The position numbers were made by a program, and so were the translations under genes. From assembly GCA_017454015.1 (NCBI GenBank), contig JAFTDW010000011.1:1-52696 (forward strand): a DNA stretch of 52,696 nucleotides. Reading direction: 5' to 3'. Under the pieces are notes generated by a model. It did no database searches and was not told the origin of the DNA. It saw only the letters and a program-made list of their open reading frames with translations. Below, piece by piece: positions 1-7,436 of the stretch; the stretch's first letter is position 1; every line of letters begins with the position of its first letter. The DNA comes from Bacteroidales bacterium. Lineage in GTDB: Bacteria; Bacteroidota; Bacteroidia; Bacteroidales; P3.

Positions 1-131
1 CAGTGTAAGCAAGCTTCCACTGCTCTTGCTGAACGTTTTCGTAAGCCGAGCGCAGAGGGCAAATCACGCAGTGTTTGCACTATGCCGAGGCGAGAAAACG
101 AGGGTTGCGAAGCAACCAACGAAAACGTTCG
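1..131. repeat. R1 dispersed intergenic repeat, left-edge copy
   Basis: Mosaic repeat cut by the window start. Positions 1-30 are the reverse complement of the pseudoknot-like core found again at 22356-22386 and near 51145-51180. From about 31 it matches the copy at 2534-2630: a CGTTTTC start, a shared stretch around CGCAGTGTTTGC, GAAAACG, then a hairpin GGTTGC-gaa-GCAACC at 103-117. No coding signal is convincing; short ORFs here are repeat sequence. Confidence 0.8.
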
Positions 132-192
132 TTAATATATTCAACCAAAAGGCAGATAGTCAATTATTATTTTTTTATGATTGCTAAATGTT

Positions 193-285
193 ATTCGCTG
201 TCCATGTTTTTATTTTTACGGGTGCTCAAGACCTCAGTTATTCGCTGTCCATGTTTTTATTTTTACGGGTCTCATGACCTCAGTT
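193..285 (-). repeat. R2 modular repeat, two A-B units
   Basis: On the minus strand this reads A-B-A-B, where A is AACTGAGGTCATG (13 bp) and B is a 34-bp module containing ACATGGACAGCGAAT. B lies at 193-226 and 240-272; A lies at 227-239 (one T for A change) and 273-285. The second B is one base short. The same modules recur at 7307, 16547, 51208 and 52529. Confidence 0.9.
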
Positions 286-303
286 ATACCTAAAATATAT
301 TTT

Positions 304-359
304 GCCCTTACAGGGCGCATGTATTTTGATGCCGTTTATACCCAGGGCGGTGCCCTGGG
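304..359. repeat. REP-like hairpin pair upstream of the kinase gene
   Basis: Two palindromes of the 3-nt-loop type: GCCCT-tac-AGGGC at 304-316 and CCCAGGGC-ggt-GCCCTGGG at 341-359. No T-run follows either on the plus strand, so they look like repetitive extragenic palindromes rather than terminators. I see no gene between 132 and 475. Confidence 0.7.
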
Positions 360-463
360 CTATTGGATTTACGCCCTTACAAAAACGTTCTTGTGCAATA
401 TTCATGGCGCGATGTTTCTGTTTGCAAATTTACGAAAAATAATTCAAAACGTGATATTTTTTG

Positions 464-471
464 TAAATTTG
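464..471 (+). promoter_or_regulatory. Bacteroidota -7 promoter box (TAAATTTG)
   Basis: TAAATTTG matches the TAnnTTTG consensus. It ends only four bases before the ATG at 476, so the transcript would start at or beside the start codon (leaderless or nearly so). No good -33 TTTG is seen at the usual spacing. Confidence 0.55.
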
Positions 472-475
472 CATT

Positions 476-1861
476 ATGAACTCCGACGATACGAGCTCCA
501 CCTCAGGACAGGCAATTCCATTGGAATTCAACATAACAGACACATTCTCCTATCATCAGGAGTTGAGTTCAAAAGGCTATTGCAGGGTTTTCAAGGCGCA
601 ACGCTACGGCAAATGGTATGTGCTGAAAGGGCTTCAGCCACAATACACATCCAATCCGCTGTACTTGGCCATGATTGAGAAGGAGTTTTCCAATGCCGTA
701 GTGTTGGATCACCCCAACATCGTTCACACTTACAGCATATGCGACGATGCAGTGGTTGGCAAATGCTTCGTCATGGAATATGTCGAAGGACGCACCTTGG
801 CACAGTACCTCAAGGAAAAGCCGTCGGTTCCGGCACGCAGGAAAGTGATTGCCCAACTGCTTGATGCAATGGATTATTATCATAAGAAACAGATAATACA
901 CCGCGACCTCAAGCCTAGCAATATACTTATAACCAACAATGGCGACAATGTAAAGATCATCGACTTCGGCTTGTCCGACACCGACGACTACGCAATGCTT
1001 AAAGAGCCTGCCTACACCGAAGGCTACGCCGCTCCGGAGCAGATGGTTTCCGGTGCGCCAATAGACTGTCGCACCGACATCTACGCCTTCGGCATACTGC
1101 TGCAGCAAATATTTCCCGACCGCTACCGCCATATAGCACGCCGATGCACACAGCATGACCCACAGCAACGCTATGCCTCGGCAACGGCTGTTGGAGCAGC
1201 CATTCGGCAAAACGACATAATAAAGCGCATTATGATATGCATTATGGCATTCGTCGTGCTAATGGCTATTGCAACGGCTCTACTGACAAGTGCTGTATAT
1301 AAGAAGCAGAATGACGTTGTGGTAGAGGAGAGTACAAACAACATCGGACATGATGACTCAACCACCAACGAGGTTACAAACACAATAACAGCCTCCACTC
1401 CTGCCGAATTGCAGGCTGGCAATGACCACAAGGCCGTGGAGGCGCTGCATGTGGACGAGGCTGCCGCCGAGCTAAAGCACTATGCCGACAGCATCTATGC
1501 CCTGTTATGCGCCGACATTGACAATGGATTGTACACAACAGATAACGCCGCATATCAGCGTGTTTCCACCATGTTCACCTACATCAGTGACATGGAATTT
1601 AGGCTGTACATCAAATACAAGCCCACTAGCGAAAAGAAATGGAGGGAATACTCTGACGCGTTGCATCCGATAGTCGGCGCAACCCAATCTGACATGTTGA
1701 AATATGTCGACGAGGCGAACCTGCCCCGCCTTATAAGCTCCGATTCCGCCATGGTAAAAGAATACCGGCAGGCCGAATCAGAATTCAAGAAAGCCCAAAA
1801 CATTTGGTTTGAAACCATTGATGAATATAATAGAGAAGTCTTGGACAACATAACAAACTAA
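476..1861 (+). CDS. Membrane-anchored eukaryotic-like Ser/Thr protein kinase
   Basis: 461 aa. An N-terminal kinase domain occupies about residues 28-245. Visible motifs are the ATP-binding Lys (VLKGL, K51), catalytic loop HRDLKPSN (142-149), Mg-binding DFG (163-165), an APE-like APEQ (186-189) and DIYAFG (201-206), so it should be active. A single transmembrane helix follows at about 251-274, then an extracytoplasmic region of about 190 residues of unknown fold, perhaps a sensor. Architecture resembles PknB-type kinases without PASTA repeats. The downstream acidic lipoprotein could be functionally linked, but that is only proximity. Substrate unknown. ATG at 476 is the start, directly behind a -7 box. 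Confidence 0.9.
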   Translation: MNSDDTSSTSGQAIPLEFNITDTFSYHQELSSKGYCRVFKAQRYGKWYVLKGLQPQYTSNPLYLAMIEKEFSNAVVLDHPNIVHTYSICDDAVVGKCFVMEYVEGRTLAQYLKEKPSVPARRKVIAQLLDAMDYYHKKQIIHRDLKPSNILITNNGDNVKIIDFGLSDTDDYAMLKEPAYTEGYAAPEQMVSGAPIDCRTDIYAFGILLQQIFPDRYRHIARRCTQHDPQQRYASATAVGAAIRQNDIIKRIMICIMAFVVLMAIATALLTSAVYKKQNDVVVEESTNNIGHDDSTTNEVTNTITASTPAELQAGNDHKAVEALHVDEAAAELKHYADSIYALLCADIDNGLYTTDNAAYQRVSTMFTYISDMEFRLYIKYKPTSEKKWREYSDALHPIVGATQSDMLKYVDEANLPRLISSDSAMVKEYRQAESEFKKAQNIWFETIDEYNREVLDNITN

Positions 1862-1924
1862 GCCAAATGCCATAGCAAGAAAAAAGGACCTTATTTGAAC
1901 CGGTTTCAACCCCTGCGGTTTGTG

Positions 1925-1932
1925 TAATTTTG
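1925..1932 (+). promoter_or_regulatory. -7 promoter box (TAATTTTG) for the lipoprotein gene
   Basis: TAATTTTG lies about 60 bp before the start at 1993. A TTTG at 1894-1897 is 27 bp upstream, wider than the usual spacing, so only the -7 element is well supported. Confidence 0.55.
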
Positions 1933-1992
1933 CAGACATATCCCGCAGGGATTGTTATTTTCAAACAAACTAACAATTAACAAATTACAATC

Positions 1993-2511
1993 ATGAAACG
2001 AATTGCATTTTTAGTAAGTTTTGCCATTGCAGGTGCCTGCCTTGCGTCATGTGGTGGAGACAAACAGGCAAAAGACGATGACACCGAGGACTACGCCATC
2101 GAGGAAGCCCTTGAACCTCTCGACAACAACGTGACAGACCTGGCTGGGAGTTCGGTGTCACCACAGGAGGGTCAAGCCAACTCGTCGAGTGACTGGGACG
2201 AGATTCTCGACGATTACGAGGAGCTCGTCAACGACTACATCAAGGTCGCTAAAAAAATTGAACGAGGCGACAACAGTGTGATATCGGAATTTATGGAGAT
2301 GCTTGATGATGCAGAGTCTTTCTCTGCCGAGCTGGATGAAGCTGACAACATGACCCCGGCGCAGATTGCCCGATACGCACGCCTCTCCGCCAAACTCTCG
2401 TCAAAAGTATCAATGTCAACTATCAACGCCGCAAAAGCGGCAGACGGGTCAACGAAAGCAACGCAGAAAGCACTCTCTTGGCTTGACGACGACGATGACG
2501 ACGACTATTAA
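1993..2511 (+). CDS. Acidic lipoprotein of unknown function
   Basis: 172 aa. The N-terminus is a lipoprotein signal with lipobox LASC ending at Cys 20, so the mature protein is a lipidated envelope protein. The mature part is strongly acidic and ends in a run of seven Asp followed by Tyr. No catalytic motif is recognised; the middle is probably helical. It has its own -7 box, 131 bp after the kinase stop, and is followed by an R1 repeat. Similar Asp-ended lipoproteins occur in Bacteroidota, but I cannot assign a family. Confidence 0.85.
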   Translation: MKRIAFLVSFAIAGACLASCGGDKQAKDDDTEDYAIEEALEPLDNNVTDLAGSSVSPQEGQANSSSDWDEILDDYEELVNDYIKVAKKIERGDNSVISEFMEMLDDAESFSAELDEADNMTPAQIARYARLSAKLSSKVSMSTINAAKAADGSTKATQKALSWLDDDDDDDY

Positions 2512-2533
2512 TGATGTTCTAATTACTTTTCCA

Positions 2534-2630
2534 ATCGTTTTCGCAAGCCGAGCGCAGAGGGCAAATCACGCAGTGTTTGCGCTATGCCGCAGCCAGAAAA
2601 CGAGGGTTTCGAAGAAACCAACGTTCTGAT
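2534..2630 (+). repeat. R1 dispersed intergenic repeat
   Basis: Close copy of the left-edge repeat: CGTTTTC start, the block around CGCAGTGTTTGC, a GAAAACG end, then hairpin GGTTTC-gaa-GAAACC. The left-edge copy has GGTTGC-gaa-GCAACC, so the stem base pair has changed on both arms. AGCGCA and TGCGCT inside can also pair. The copy extends the reading frame of the next gene upstream and so creates a false longer N-terminus. Confidence 0.85.
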
Positions 2631-2691
2631 TATTCAGAGCAATCCGACCACGAACAGCCCAATAAAACCATTAAAAAAAAACACAAAAATC

Positions 2692-3021
2692 ATGGAACAA
2701 CAAATCAACAACACCCCTATGGTGCAGGAAAATGCACCCTATTCTGTAGCAACACTTGTGCTTGGCATCATGAGCATTTTGTCCGGATGTTTTAGCGTAG
2801 GTCTTATCTTAGGAATCATTGGCACTGTGCTGGGCTCCAAAGGGCTCAAGGTATGTGATGCCAACACGACGCAATACAAAAACAGAGGCATGCTCACGGC
2901 CGGCAAGACAATGTCGATAATCGGCATAGTCTTTGGCGCGTTGTCTTTGGTATGGCTGATCATTTGCTTGATAGCAGGCTTCGCCTATATGGACTGGATT
3001 ACAGACATATTCGACCTCTAA
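2692..3021 (+). CDS. Small membrane protein, DUF4190-like
   Basis: 109 aa from ATG at 2692. The frame stays open back to 2584, but those 36 codons lie in the R1 repeat and its flank, so I reject that start. Two long hydrophobic segments (about 17-45 and 68-98) are joined by a polar loop; the glycine-rich first helix pair followed by the GMLTAGK-type second segment is the usual layout of DUF4190-like inner-membrane proteins. It is followed five bases later by a DUF2752 gene; this pairing is common in Bacteroidota. Function unknown. Confidence 0.8.
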   Translation: MEQQINNTPMVQENAPYSVATLVLGIMSILSGCFSVGLILGIIGTVLGSKGLKVCDANTTQYKNRGMLTAGKTMSIIGIVFGALSLVWLIICLIAGFAYMDWITDIFDL

Positions 3022-3026
3022 ACAAA

Positions 3027-3332
3027 ATGTTGTCCTATTTCGCCGAATGGATTGAGCAACACGCCCTTCCGTGTCTTTACAAGCAAGTCTTTGGTCTCAG
3101 TTGTCCTTTCTGTGGCCTGCAACGCTCACTTGTAGCGCTATTTAACGGCGACTTAGCCCAATCCATTCTGTATTACCCCGCACTGATACCTCTTACATTG
3201 TCCGTTGCAACACTGGCTGTGTCGCGGAGGGCGCGGAACAGCTCCAAGCTTACCACGACTCTTGTTGTGGGCAACGCAGCGATAGTCGTTGTGTCGACAG
3301 TGTTGAAAAATCTCTCTGTATTGCCCGACTGA
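3027..3332 (+). CDS. DUF2752 family membrane protein
   Basis: 101 aa. The CPFCGLQRS motif (about residues 26-34) followed by a short amphipathic stretch and two hydrophobic segments is the DUF2752 signature. The start at 3027 is chosen because it begins five bases after the previous stop; an ATG at 2952 would overlap the previous gene by 70 bp. Probably co-transcribed with the DUF4190-like gene. The family's role is not established. Confidence 0.85.
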   Translation: MLSYFAEWIEQHALPCLYKQVFGLSCPFCGLQRSLVALFNGDLAQSILYYPALIPLTLSVATLAVSRRARNSSKLTTTLVVGNAAIVVVSTVLKNLSVLPD

Positions 3333-3350
3333 TGCGGGGACATGCATACG

Positions 3351-3393
3351 CAACAATCGGGGGAACCGCTCGCCGCGGTTCCCCCGATTGTTG
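3351..3393. terminator. Strong hairpin between convergent genes
   Basis: Perfect 19-bp stem CAACAATCGGGGGAACCGC around the loop tcgcc. It sits between DUF2752 (plus) and pgk (minus), followed by a T-rich stretch on the plus strand, so it can serve both. Confidence 0.85.
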
Positions 3394-3409
3394 TGTTGTT
3401 TCAGTAATA

Positions 3410-4606
3410 TCAGTCTTGGATGGCTTTGATGCCGGGGAGTGTCTTGCCTTCGAGGTATTCAAGCATAGCGCCGCCACCTGTGGAGACATACGACATTTTG
3501 TCGGCGAGTCCCATCTGCTTGACAGCTGCCACGGAGTCGCCGCCGCCGATGGCTGCGAAAGCGCCTTGGGCGCAGGCCTGGGCGACATATGTGGCTATCT
3601 CGTGGGTGCCCTTGGCGAAAGTGGGGAACTCAAAGACACCTGCGGGGCCGTTCCAGAGTATGGTCTTTGACGAGAGTATCACGTCGCGGAGCATCTTGCA
3701 GCTCTCGGGGCCGCAGTCCATGCTTTCCCATCCGTCGGGCACCTCGCCCGACGGCACTATGCGGGTGTCGGCGTCGTTGGCGAAGCGGTTGGCGATGACA
3801 CTGTCGGTGGGGATGAAGTATTTTACCCCCTTGGCGTCCATGCGTTTCATAAGGTCGCGAGCCAGGTCGAGCTTGTCGTCCTCGCAGATAGAGTTGCCGA
3901 TGCGGCCGCCGAGGGCCTTGGTGAAGGTATAGCGCATACCGCCGATGATGACCATGTTGTCGACCTTGTCGAGCAGGTTCTCGAGGATGCCTATCTTGCT
4001 GCTCACCTTGCTGCCGCCTATGATGGCTGTGAAGGGGCGCTGCGGGTTGTTGAGCAGCCGCTCGAGGTTGGTCACCTCGTTCTCCATAAGGAAGCCGAAG
4101 TATTTGTCGTTGGGGAAGAAACGGGCCACGACAGCCGTTGAGGAGTGCTCGCGGTGGGCGGCGCCGAAGGCGTCGTTGACGTAGCAGTCGCCCAGCTTGG
4201 AGAGCTGGCGGGCGAGCTCTTCGCCGCCTTTGGTCTCCTCGGGGTAGAAGCGGATGTTCTCGAGGAGCATCACCTCGCCGCCTTTGAGGTTGGCAGCCAT
4301 CTGCTCCGGCTCTCCAGAGCCGAGGAGCGCCTGGGTGAAGAGCACCTCGCGGCCAAGCACCTTGGCAAGGTATTCGGCAACGGGCTTGAGGGTGAACTCA
4401 GGCTCGAAGCCCCCTTTCTTGGGGCGACCGAAGTGCGCCATGATGATGAGGGCGGCACCATCGGCAAGGAGCTTGTTGATGGTGGGGAGCGACTCGCGTA
4501 TGCGGGTGTCGTCGGTGATGTGCATGTCGGCATTGACAGGCACGTTGAAATCAACGCGGAGCAGCACTTTGCGGCCCGCGAAGTTGGTGTCTTTTATAGA
4601 ATGCAT
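3410..4606 (-). CDS. pgk: Phosphoglycerate kinase
   Basis: 398 aa, normal length for bacterial PGK. It transfers the acyl phosphate of 1,3-bisphosphoglycerate to ADP in glycolysis, in the cytoplasm. The N-terminal substrate signature VLLRVDFNVPV is at about residues 15-25, AHFGRPK at about 57-63, the nucleotide-binding GSKVSSK region in the middle and GGGDS near the C-terminus. It lies 73 bp downstream of atpB on the same strand, the gap holding only A/T-rich sequence, so the two ATP-related genes may share a transcript. Terminates at the hairpin 3351-3393. Confidence 0.97.
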   Translation of the reverse strand: MHSIKDTNFAGRKVLLRVDFNVPVNADMHITDDTRIRESLPTINKLLADGAALIIMAHFGRPKKGGFEPEFTLKPVAEYLAKVLGREVLFTQALLGSGEPEQMAANLKGGEVMLLENIRFYPEETKGGEELARQLSKLGDCYVNDAFGAAHREHSSTAVVARFFPNDKYFGFLMENEVTNLERLLNNPQRPFTAIIGGSKVSSKIGILENLLDKVDNMVIIGGMRYTFTKALGGRIGNSICEDDKLDLARDLMKRMDAKGVKYFIPTDSVIANRFANDADTRIVPSGEVPDGWESMDCGPESCKMLRDVILSSKTILWNGPAGVFEFPTFAKGTHEIATYVAQACAQGAFAAIGGGDSVAAVKQMGLADKMSYVSTGGGAMLEYLEGKTLPGIKAIQD

Positions 4607-4679
4607 GACTTTGTTATTGTGATTAGAGGTTGATGCAACTCGTAATCACGCTATCGCGCAGTAACGCAATAACGAATAA

Positions 4680-5768
4680 TTATTCAGCGGCATGCTCGGG
4701 CTCTTCGACGGCCATGCCGATATAAAGAGCGGTGAGCATGGTGAACACGAAAGCCTGGATGTAAGCCACCAAGCACTCGAGGGCGCTGATAAAGACGCTG
4801 AAGAGCACGCTGAGCACGCTGACGCCACCGGCCATCCAGACGGTGTTGCCGAGTATAAATATAAGTATAATGAAGCCGAGAATGACGATGTGACCAGCAG
4901 TCATGTTGGCGAAGAGTCGGATCATGAGGACTATAGGTTTGGTAAAGACGCCCACGACCTCAACCAGCGGCATGAGGGGGAATATCTTGAGCCAAGCGGG
5001 CACGCCCGGGGTGTTGAAGATGTCTTTCCAGTAGTGGCGGTTGCCGCTGAAGTTGGTGATAAAGAAGGTGATGAAGGCCAGTATGGCGGTAACGGCGATG
5101 TTGCCCGTGATGTTGGCACCAGCGGGGAAGAAGGGGATGAGGCCGAGGCAGTTGCAGAAGAAGATGAAGAAGAAGAGCGTGAGCAGGTAAGGCAGGTAGC
5201 GCTCATATTTCTTCTCGCCAATCATGGGACGTGCTATGTCGTCGCGCACAAAGACCACAAAGTACTCAACCAAGCCCTGCAGTGCGCCGTGGGGAGCCTT
5301 GACGCCGCGCTTGACATACATATTCTTGACGCTCAGCAATATGACAATGAGCAGCAGAACGGCTATCATGATAGCCGCAGAGGTCTTGGTAATGGAGAGG
5401 TCGATAGGTTTGGTGCCAGTGGGGTTGCCGGCCTCGTCAACACATATAATCTCCTCGCGCTCAAGGCCGCCGCCGCGCAGTGCATAGCCTCTGTAGGGGT
5501 GCTGGTGCTCACCGTGGCCGAAATGCTTGGACATGAAGACATCGACGTGGCCGTCATTGATAAGGATAACAGGCAGGCTGATGGCCACCGCGTGCTCGTG
5601 ACCCTGCTTGTCGGTATAGTCAAAGATGTGCCACGAATGGGCATCGCTGATATGGCTGAAGATGACGTTGCCGGCATTCAAATCTTTCTCTCCTTCGGAG
5701 CCTGCGAAAGCCTGAAATGAAAAAACCGCAACGAATGCGAAAAGCAGTGGAAGAACCTTAATGCGCAT
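4680..5768 (-). CDS. atpB: ATP synthase F0 subunit a
   Basis: 362 aa from the ATG at 5768; a start at 5798 would lie further into the promoter side and lacks support. Residues 1-23 are a signal-peptide-like segment, followed by an extracytoplasmic extension of about 100 residues typical of Bacteroidota AtpB. The conserved core includes the essential proton-channel Arg in MIRLFANMTAGH and the C-terminal paired helices. It forms the proton half-channel against the c-ring. atpE, atpF, atpH, atpA, atpG and atpD/atpC are not beside it: pgk is downstream and a divergent gene upstream. This is an unusual separation from the usual operon. Confidence 0.95.
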   Translation of the reverse strand: MRIKVLPLLFAFVAVFSFQAFAGSEGEKDLNAGNVIFSHISDAHSWHIFDYTDKQGHEHAVAISLPVILINDGHVDVFMSKHFGHGEHQHPYRGYALRGGGLEREEIICVDEAGNPTGTKPIDLSITKTSAAIMIAVLLLIVILLSVKNMYVKRGVKAPHGALQGLVEYFVVFVRDDIARPMIGEKKYERYLPYLLTLFFFIFFCNCLGLIPFFPAGANITGNIAVTAILAFITFFITNFSGNRHYWKDIFNTPGVPAWLKIFPLMPLVEVVGVFTKPIVLMIRLFANMTAGHIVILGFIILIFILGNTVWMAGGVSVLSVLFSVFISALECLVAYIQAFVFTMLTALYIGMAVEEPEHAAE

Positions 5769-5824
5769 AATTGTCAACGTTTTATTACACAAAAACACCC
5801 GTTCCGAAGCCGGAAAGGAATTTA

Positions 5825-5832
5825 CAAATTTA
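5825..5832 (-). promoter_or_regulatory. -7 promoter box (TAAATTTG) for atpB
   Basis: Reads TAAATTTG on the minus strand, 57 bp upstream of the atpB start. It supports transcription of atpB from its own promoter. Confidence 0.6.
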
Positions 5833-5886
5833 CGATATATTTTTCAAATAGGCGAAAAAAACTCCAAGAAAGTGGGAAAAATAGTG

Positions 5887-5894
5887 TATTTTTG
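5887..5894 (+). promoter_or_regulatory. -7 promoter box (TATTTTTG) for the RHH-like gene
   Basis: TATTTTTG lies 22 bp before the ATG at 5917, leaving a leader of about 15 nt. Divergent to the atpB promoter. Confidence 0.6.
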
Positions 5895-5916
5895 CAAATA
5901 TAGACGCGACAGCACA

Positions 5917-6162
5917 ATGGTAGTTAAAAGGAAGAAAATCAAGAACAAACGTATAACCTTCATGCTCTCGGCGGGCGACTACGAAGCATTGCAGCGATAT
6001 GCCAAGGCCAATGGCTGCGGCGTAACGGTTACGGCAAGGCGCGCGGTGAAATGTCTCATAGAGACCATCAAGAAAGATGCGCAATTTGCCGTGAGCAAGA
6101 ACCAACTCTCCATATTTGACAGCATACAGACCGACATTTTCAACGGTTCGTCGAAGGCCTAA
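5917..6162 (+). CDS. Small basic protein, ribbon-helix-helix-like
   Basis: 81 aa. A very basic N-terminus (KRKKIKNKR), then a short beta-strand-like ITFML followed by two helices, SAGDYEALQRYAKANG and VTARRAVKCLIET, which fits the RHH (CopG/Arc) fold used to bind DNA as a dimer. The start at 5917 follows a -7 box; the open frame before it is promoter sequence. Twelve bases separate it from the glycosyltransferase gene, so it may regulate or be co-transcribed with the polysaccharide genes. The fold is inferred by eye. Confidence 0.65.
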   Translation: MVVKRKKIKNKRITFMLSAGDYEALQRYAKANGCGVTVTARRAVKCLIETIKKDAQFAVSKNQLSIFDSIQTDIFNGSSKA

Positions 6163-6174
6163 AATGAATTGACG

Positions 6175-7320
6175 ATGAATGTGATAATACTTGGCACTGC
6201 CCATCCCTACCGCGGGGGACTCTCGGCTTTCAACGAGCGCATAGCCTACGAGTACCAGCAGGCAGGCCACGAGGTTGAGATATACACCTTCAGCCTGCAA
6301 TACCCCTCGCTGCTCTTCCCCGGCAAGACGCAGTACAGCACGGAGCCCGCCCCTGACGAGCTGCGCATAGTGCGGCGCGTGAACTCGTGCAACCCGCTCA
6401 ACTGGCTCAGTGTGGGGCGAGAGATACGCAGCAAAAGCCCCGACCTGCTCATAGTGAAATACTGGCTACCCTTTATGGCGCCCTGCCTCGGCACGATAGC
6501 CCGCATGGTGCGCAAAGGCGGACACACGCGAGTGGTGGCCATACTCGACAACATCATACCTCACGAGAAACGTATTGGCGACCGAATGTTCTCGCGCTAC
6601 TTCGTGGGCTCGGTTGACGGCTTTGTGGCTATGTCGAAGTCGGTGATGTCCGACCTCTCGCTGTTCGACACGGCAAAGCCGCGCCAGTTGTGCCCCCACC
6701 CTCTCTACGACCACTACGGCGCGACCCTGGACAAAGGCGAGGCGCGCCGCATCCTGGGACTGGACAGCGACGGCCGCTACATACTCTTCTTTGGCTTCAT
6801 AAGGGGCTACAAGGGGCTGGACCTGCTGTTGGACGCCTTGGCCGACAAGCGGATGGCCGGTGGCGGCATCAAGCTGGTGGTTGCCGGCGAGTTCTACGGC
6901 GACCCCGCGCCCTACATGGAGCAGATAGAACGGCTGGGCTTAGGGGATCGCGTGGTGCTGCACACCGACTTCATAGCCGACAGCGAGGTGAACCGCTACT
7001 TCTGCGCCTGCGACCTTGTGGCGCAGCCCTACAAGACAGCCACACAGAGCGGGGTGACGCAGATAGCCTACCATTTTGCCCGCCCCATGCTTGTGACCAA
7101 TGTGGGCGGCCTGGCCGAGATAGTGCCCGACGGCAAGGTGGGCTATGTGGTGGAACCCGACGCCAAGGCGATAGCCGACGCCATAGTGAGATACTACAGC
7201 GAGAACAAGGAAGAAGCTTTTGTCGCCGCCGCCAAAGAGGAGCGCAGCAAATACAGCTGGAGCAAGATGACCGCGGCTATAGAGGGCGTGACTGCCGAAG
7301 GCTGCGAACTGAGGTCATGA
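6175..7320 (+). CDS. GT4-type glycosyltransferase
   Basis: 381 aa GT-B fold enzyme. The N-terminal half opens with a Rossmann-like strand and GTAHPYRGGLSAFNERIA; the C-terminal half has the donor-binding features FFGFIRGYKGLDLLL and, later, QSGVTQIAY with a Glu-containing loop GGLAEIVPDGKVGYVVEP. It transfers a sugar from a nucleotide donor, probably to a surface glycan; the adjoining GDP-heptose genes make heptose a plausible donor (inference). ATG at 6175 is preferred over TTG at 6169. Oddity: the last codons (ELRS and stop) are encoded by the R2 repeat that begins at 7307, so the native C-terminus may have been replaced. Confidence 0.88.
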   Translation: MNVIILGTAHPYRGGLSAFNERIAYEYQQAGHEVEIYTFSLQYPSLLFPGKTQYSTEPAPDELRIVRRVNSCNPLNWLSVGREIRSKSPDLLIVKYWLPFMAPCLGTIARMVRKGGHTRVVAILDNIIPHEKRIGDRMFSRYFVGSVDGFVAMSKSVMSDLSLFDTAKPRQLCPHPLYDHYGATLDKGEARRILGLDSDGRYILFFGFIRGYKGLDLLLDALADKRMAGGGIKLVVAGEFYGDPAPYMEQIERLGLGDRVVLHTDFIADSEVNRYFCACDLVAQPYKTATQSGVTQIAYHFARPMLVTNVGGLAEIVPDGKVGYVVEPDAKAIADAIVRYYSENKEEAFVAAAKEERSKYSWSKMTAAIEGVTAEGCELRS

Positions 7321-7352
7321 GCACCTATGAAATAAAAACATGGACAGCGAAT
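7307..7352 (+). repeat. R2 modular repeat (A+B) overlapping a gene end
   Basis: Module A AACTGAGGTCATG at 7307-7319 and a B module at 7320-7352 with ACATGGACAGCGAAT. The TGA inside the A/B junction is the stop of the glycosyltransferase, and the overlapping ATG at 7317 opens a frame that runs into hddA. Confidence 0.9.
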
Positions 7353-7353
7353 A

Positions 7354-7431
7354 AAGTAGCAGCGGACTTATCAATACATATTACTCCGATTATTCTGACT
7401 ATTCCGATTACTCCGATATTAATTAACCAAC
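7354..7431 (+). repeat. R3 direct repeat, copy a (5' of hddA)
   Basis: Starts AAGTAGCAGC and ends GATATTAATTAACCAAC; the centre is four imperfect 9-bp units (ATTACTCCG, ATTATTCTG, ACTATTCCG, ATTACTCCG). Nearly identical to 8455-8541, which has one extra 9-bp unit. It forms the leader of hddA. Confidence 0.92.
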
Positions 7432-7436
7432 GACCA

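Noticed and set aside
2584-2691. Longer N-terminus for the DUF4190-like protein
   Set aside because: Those codons lie in the R1 repeat and its flank; the family N-terminus fits the ATG at 2692.
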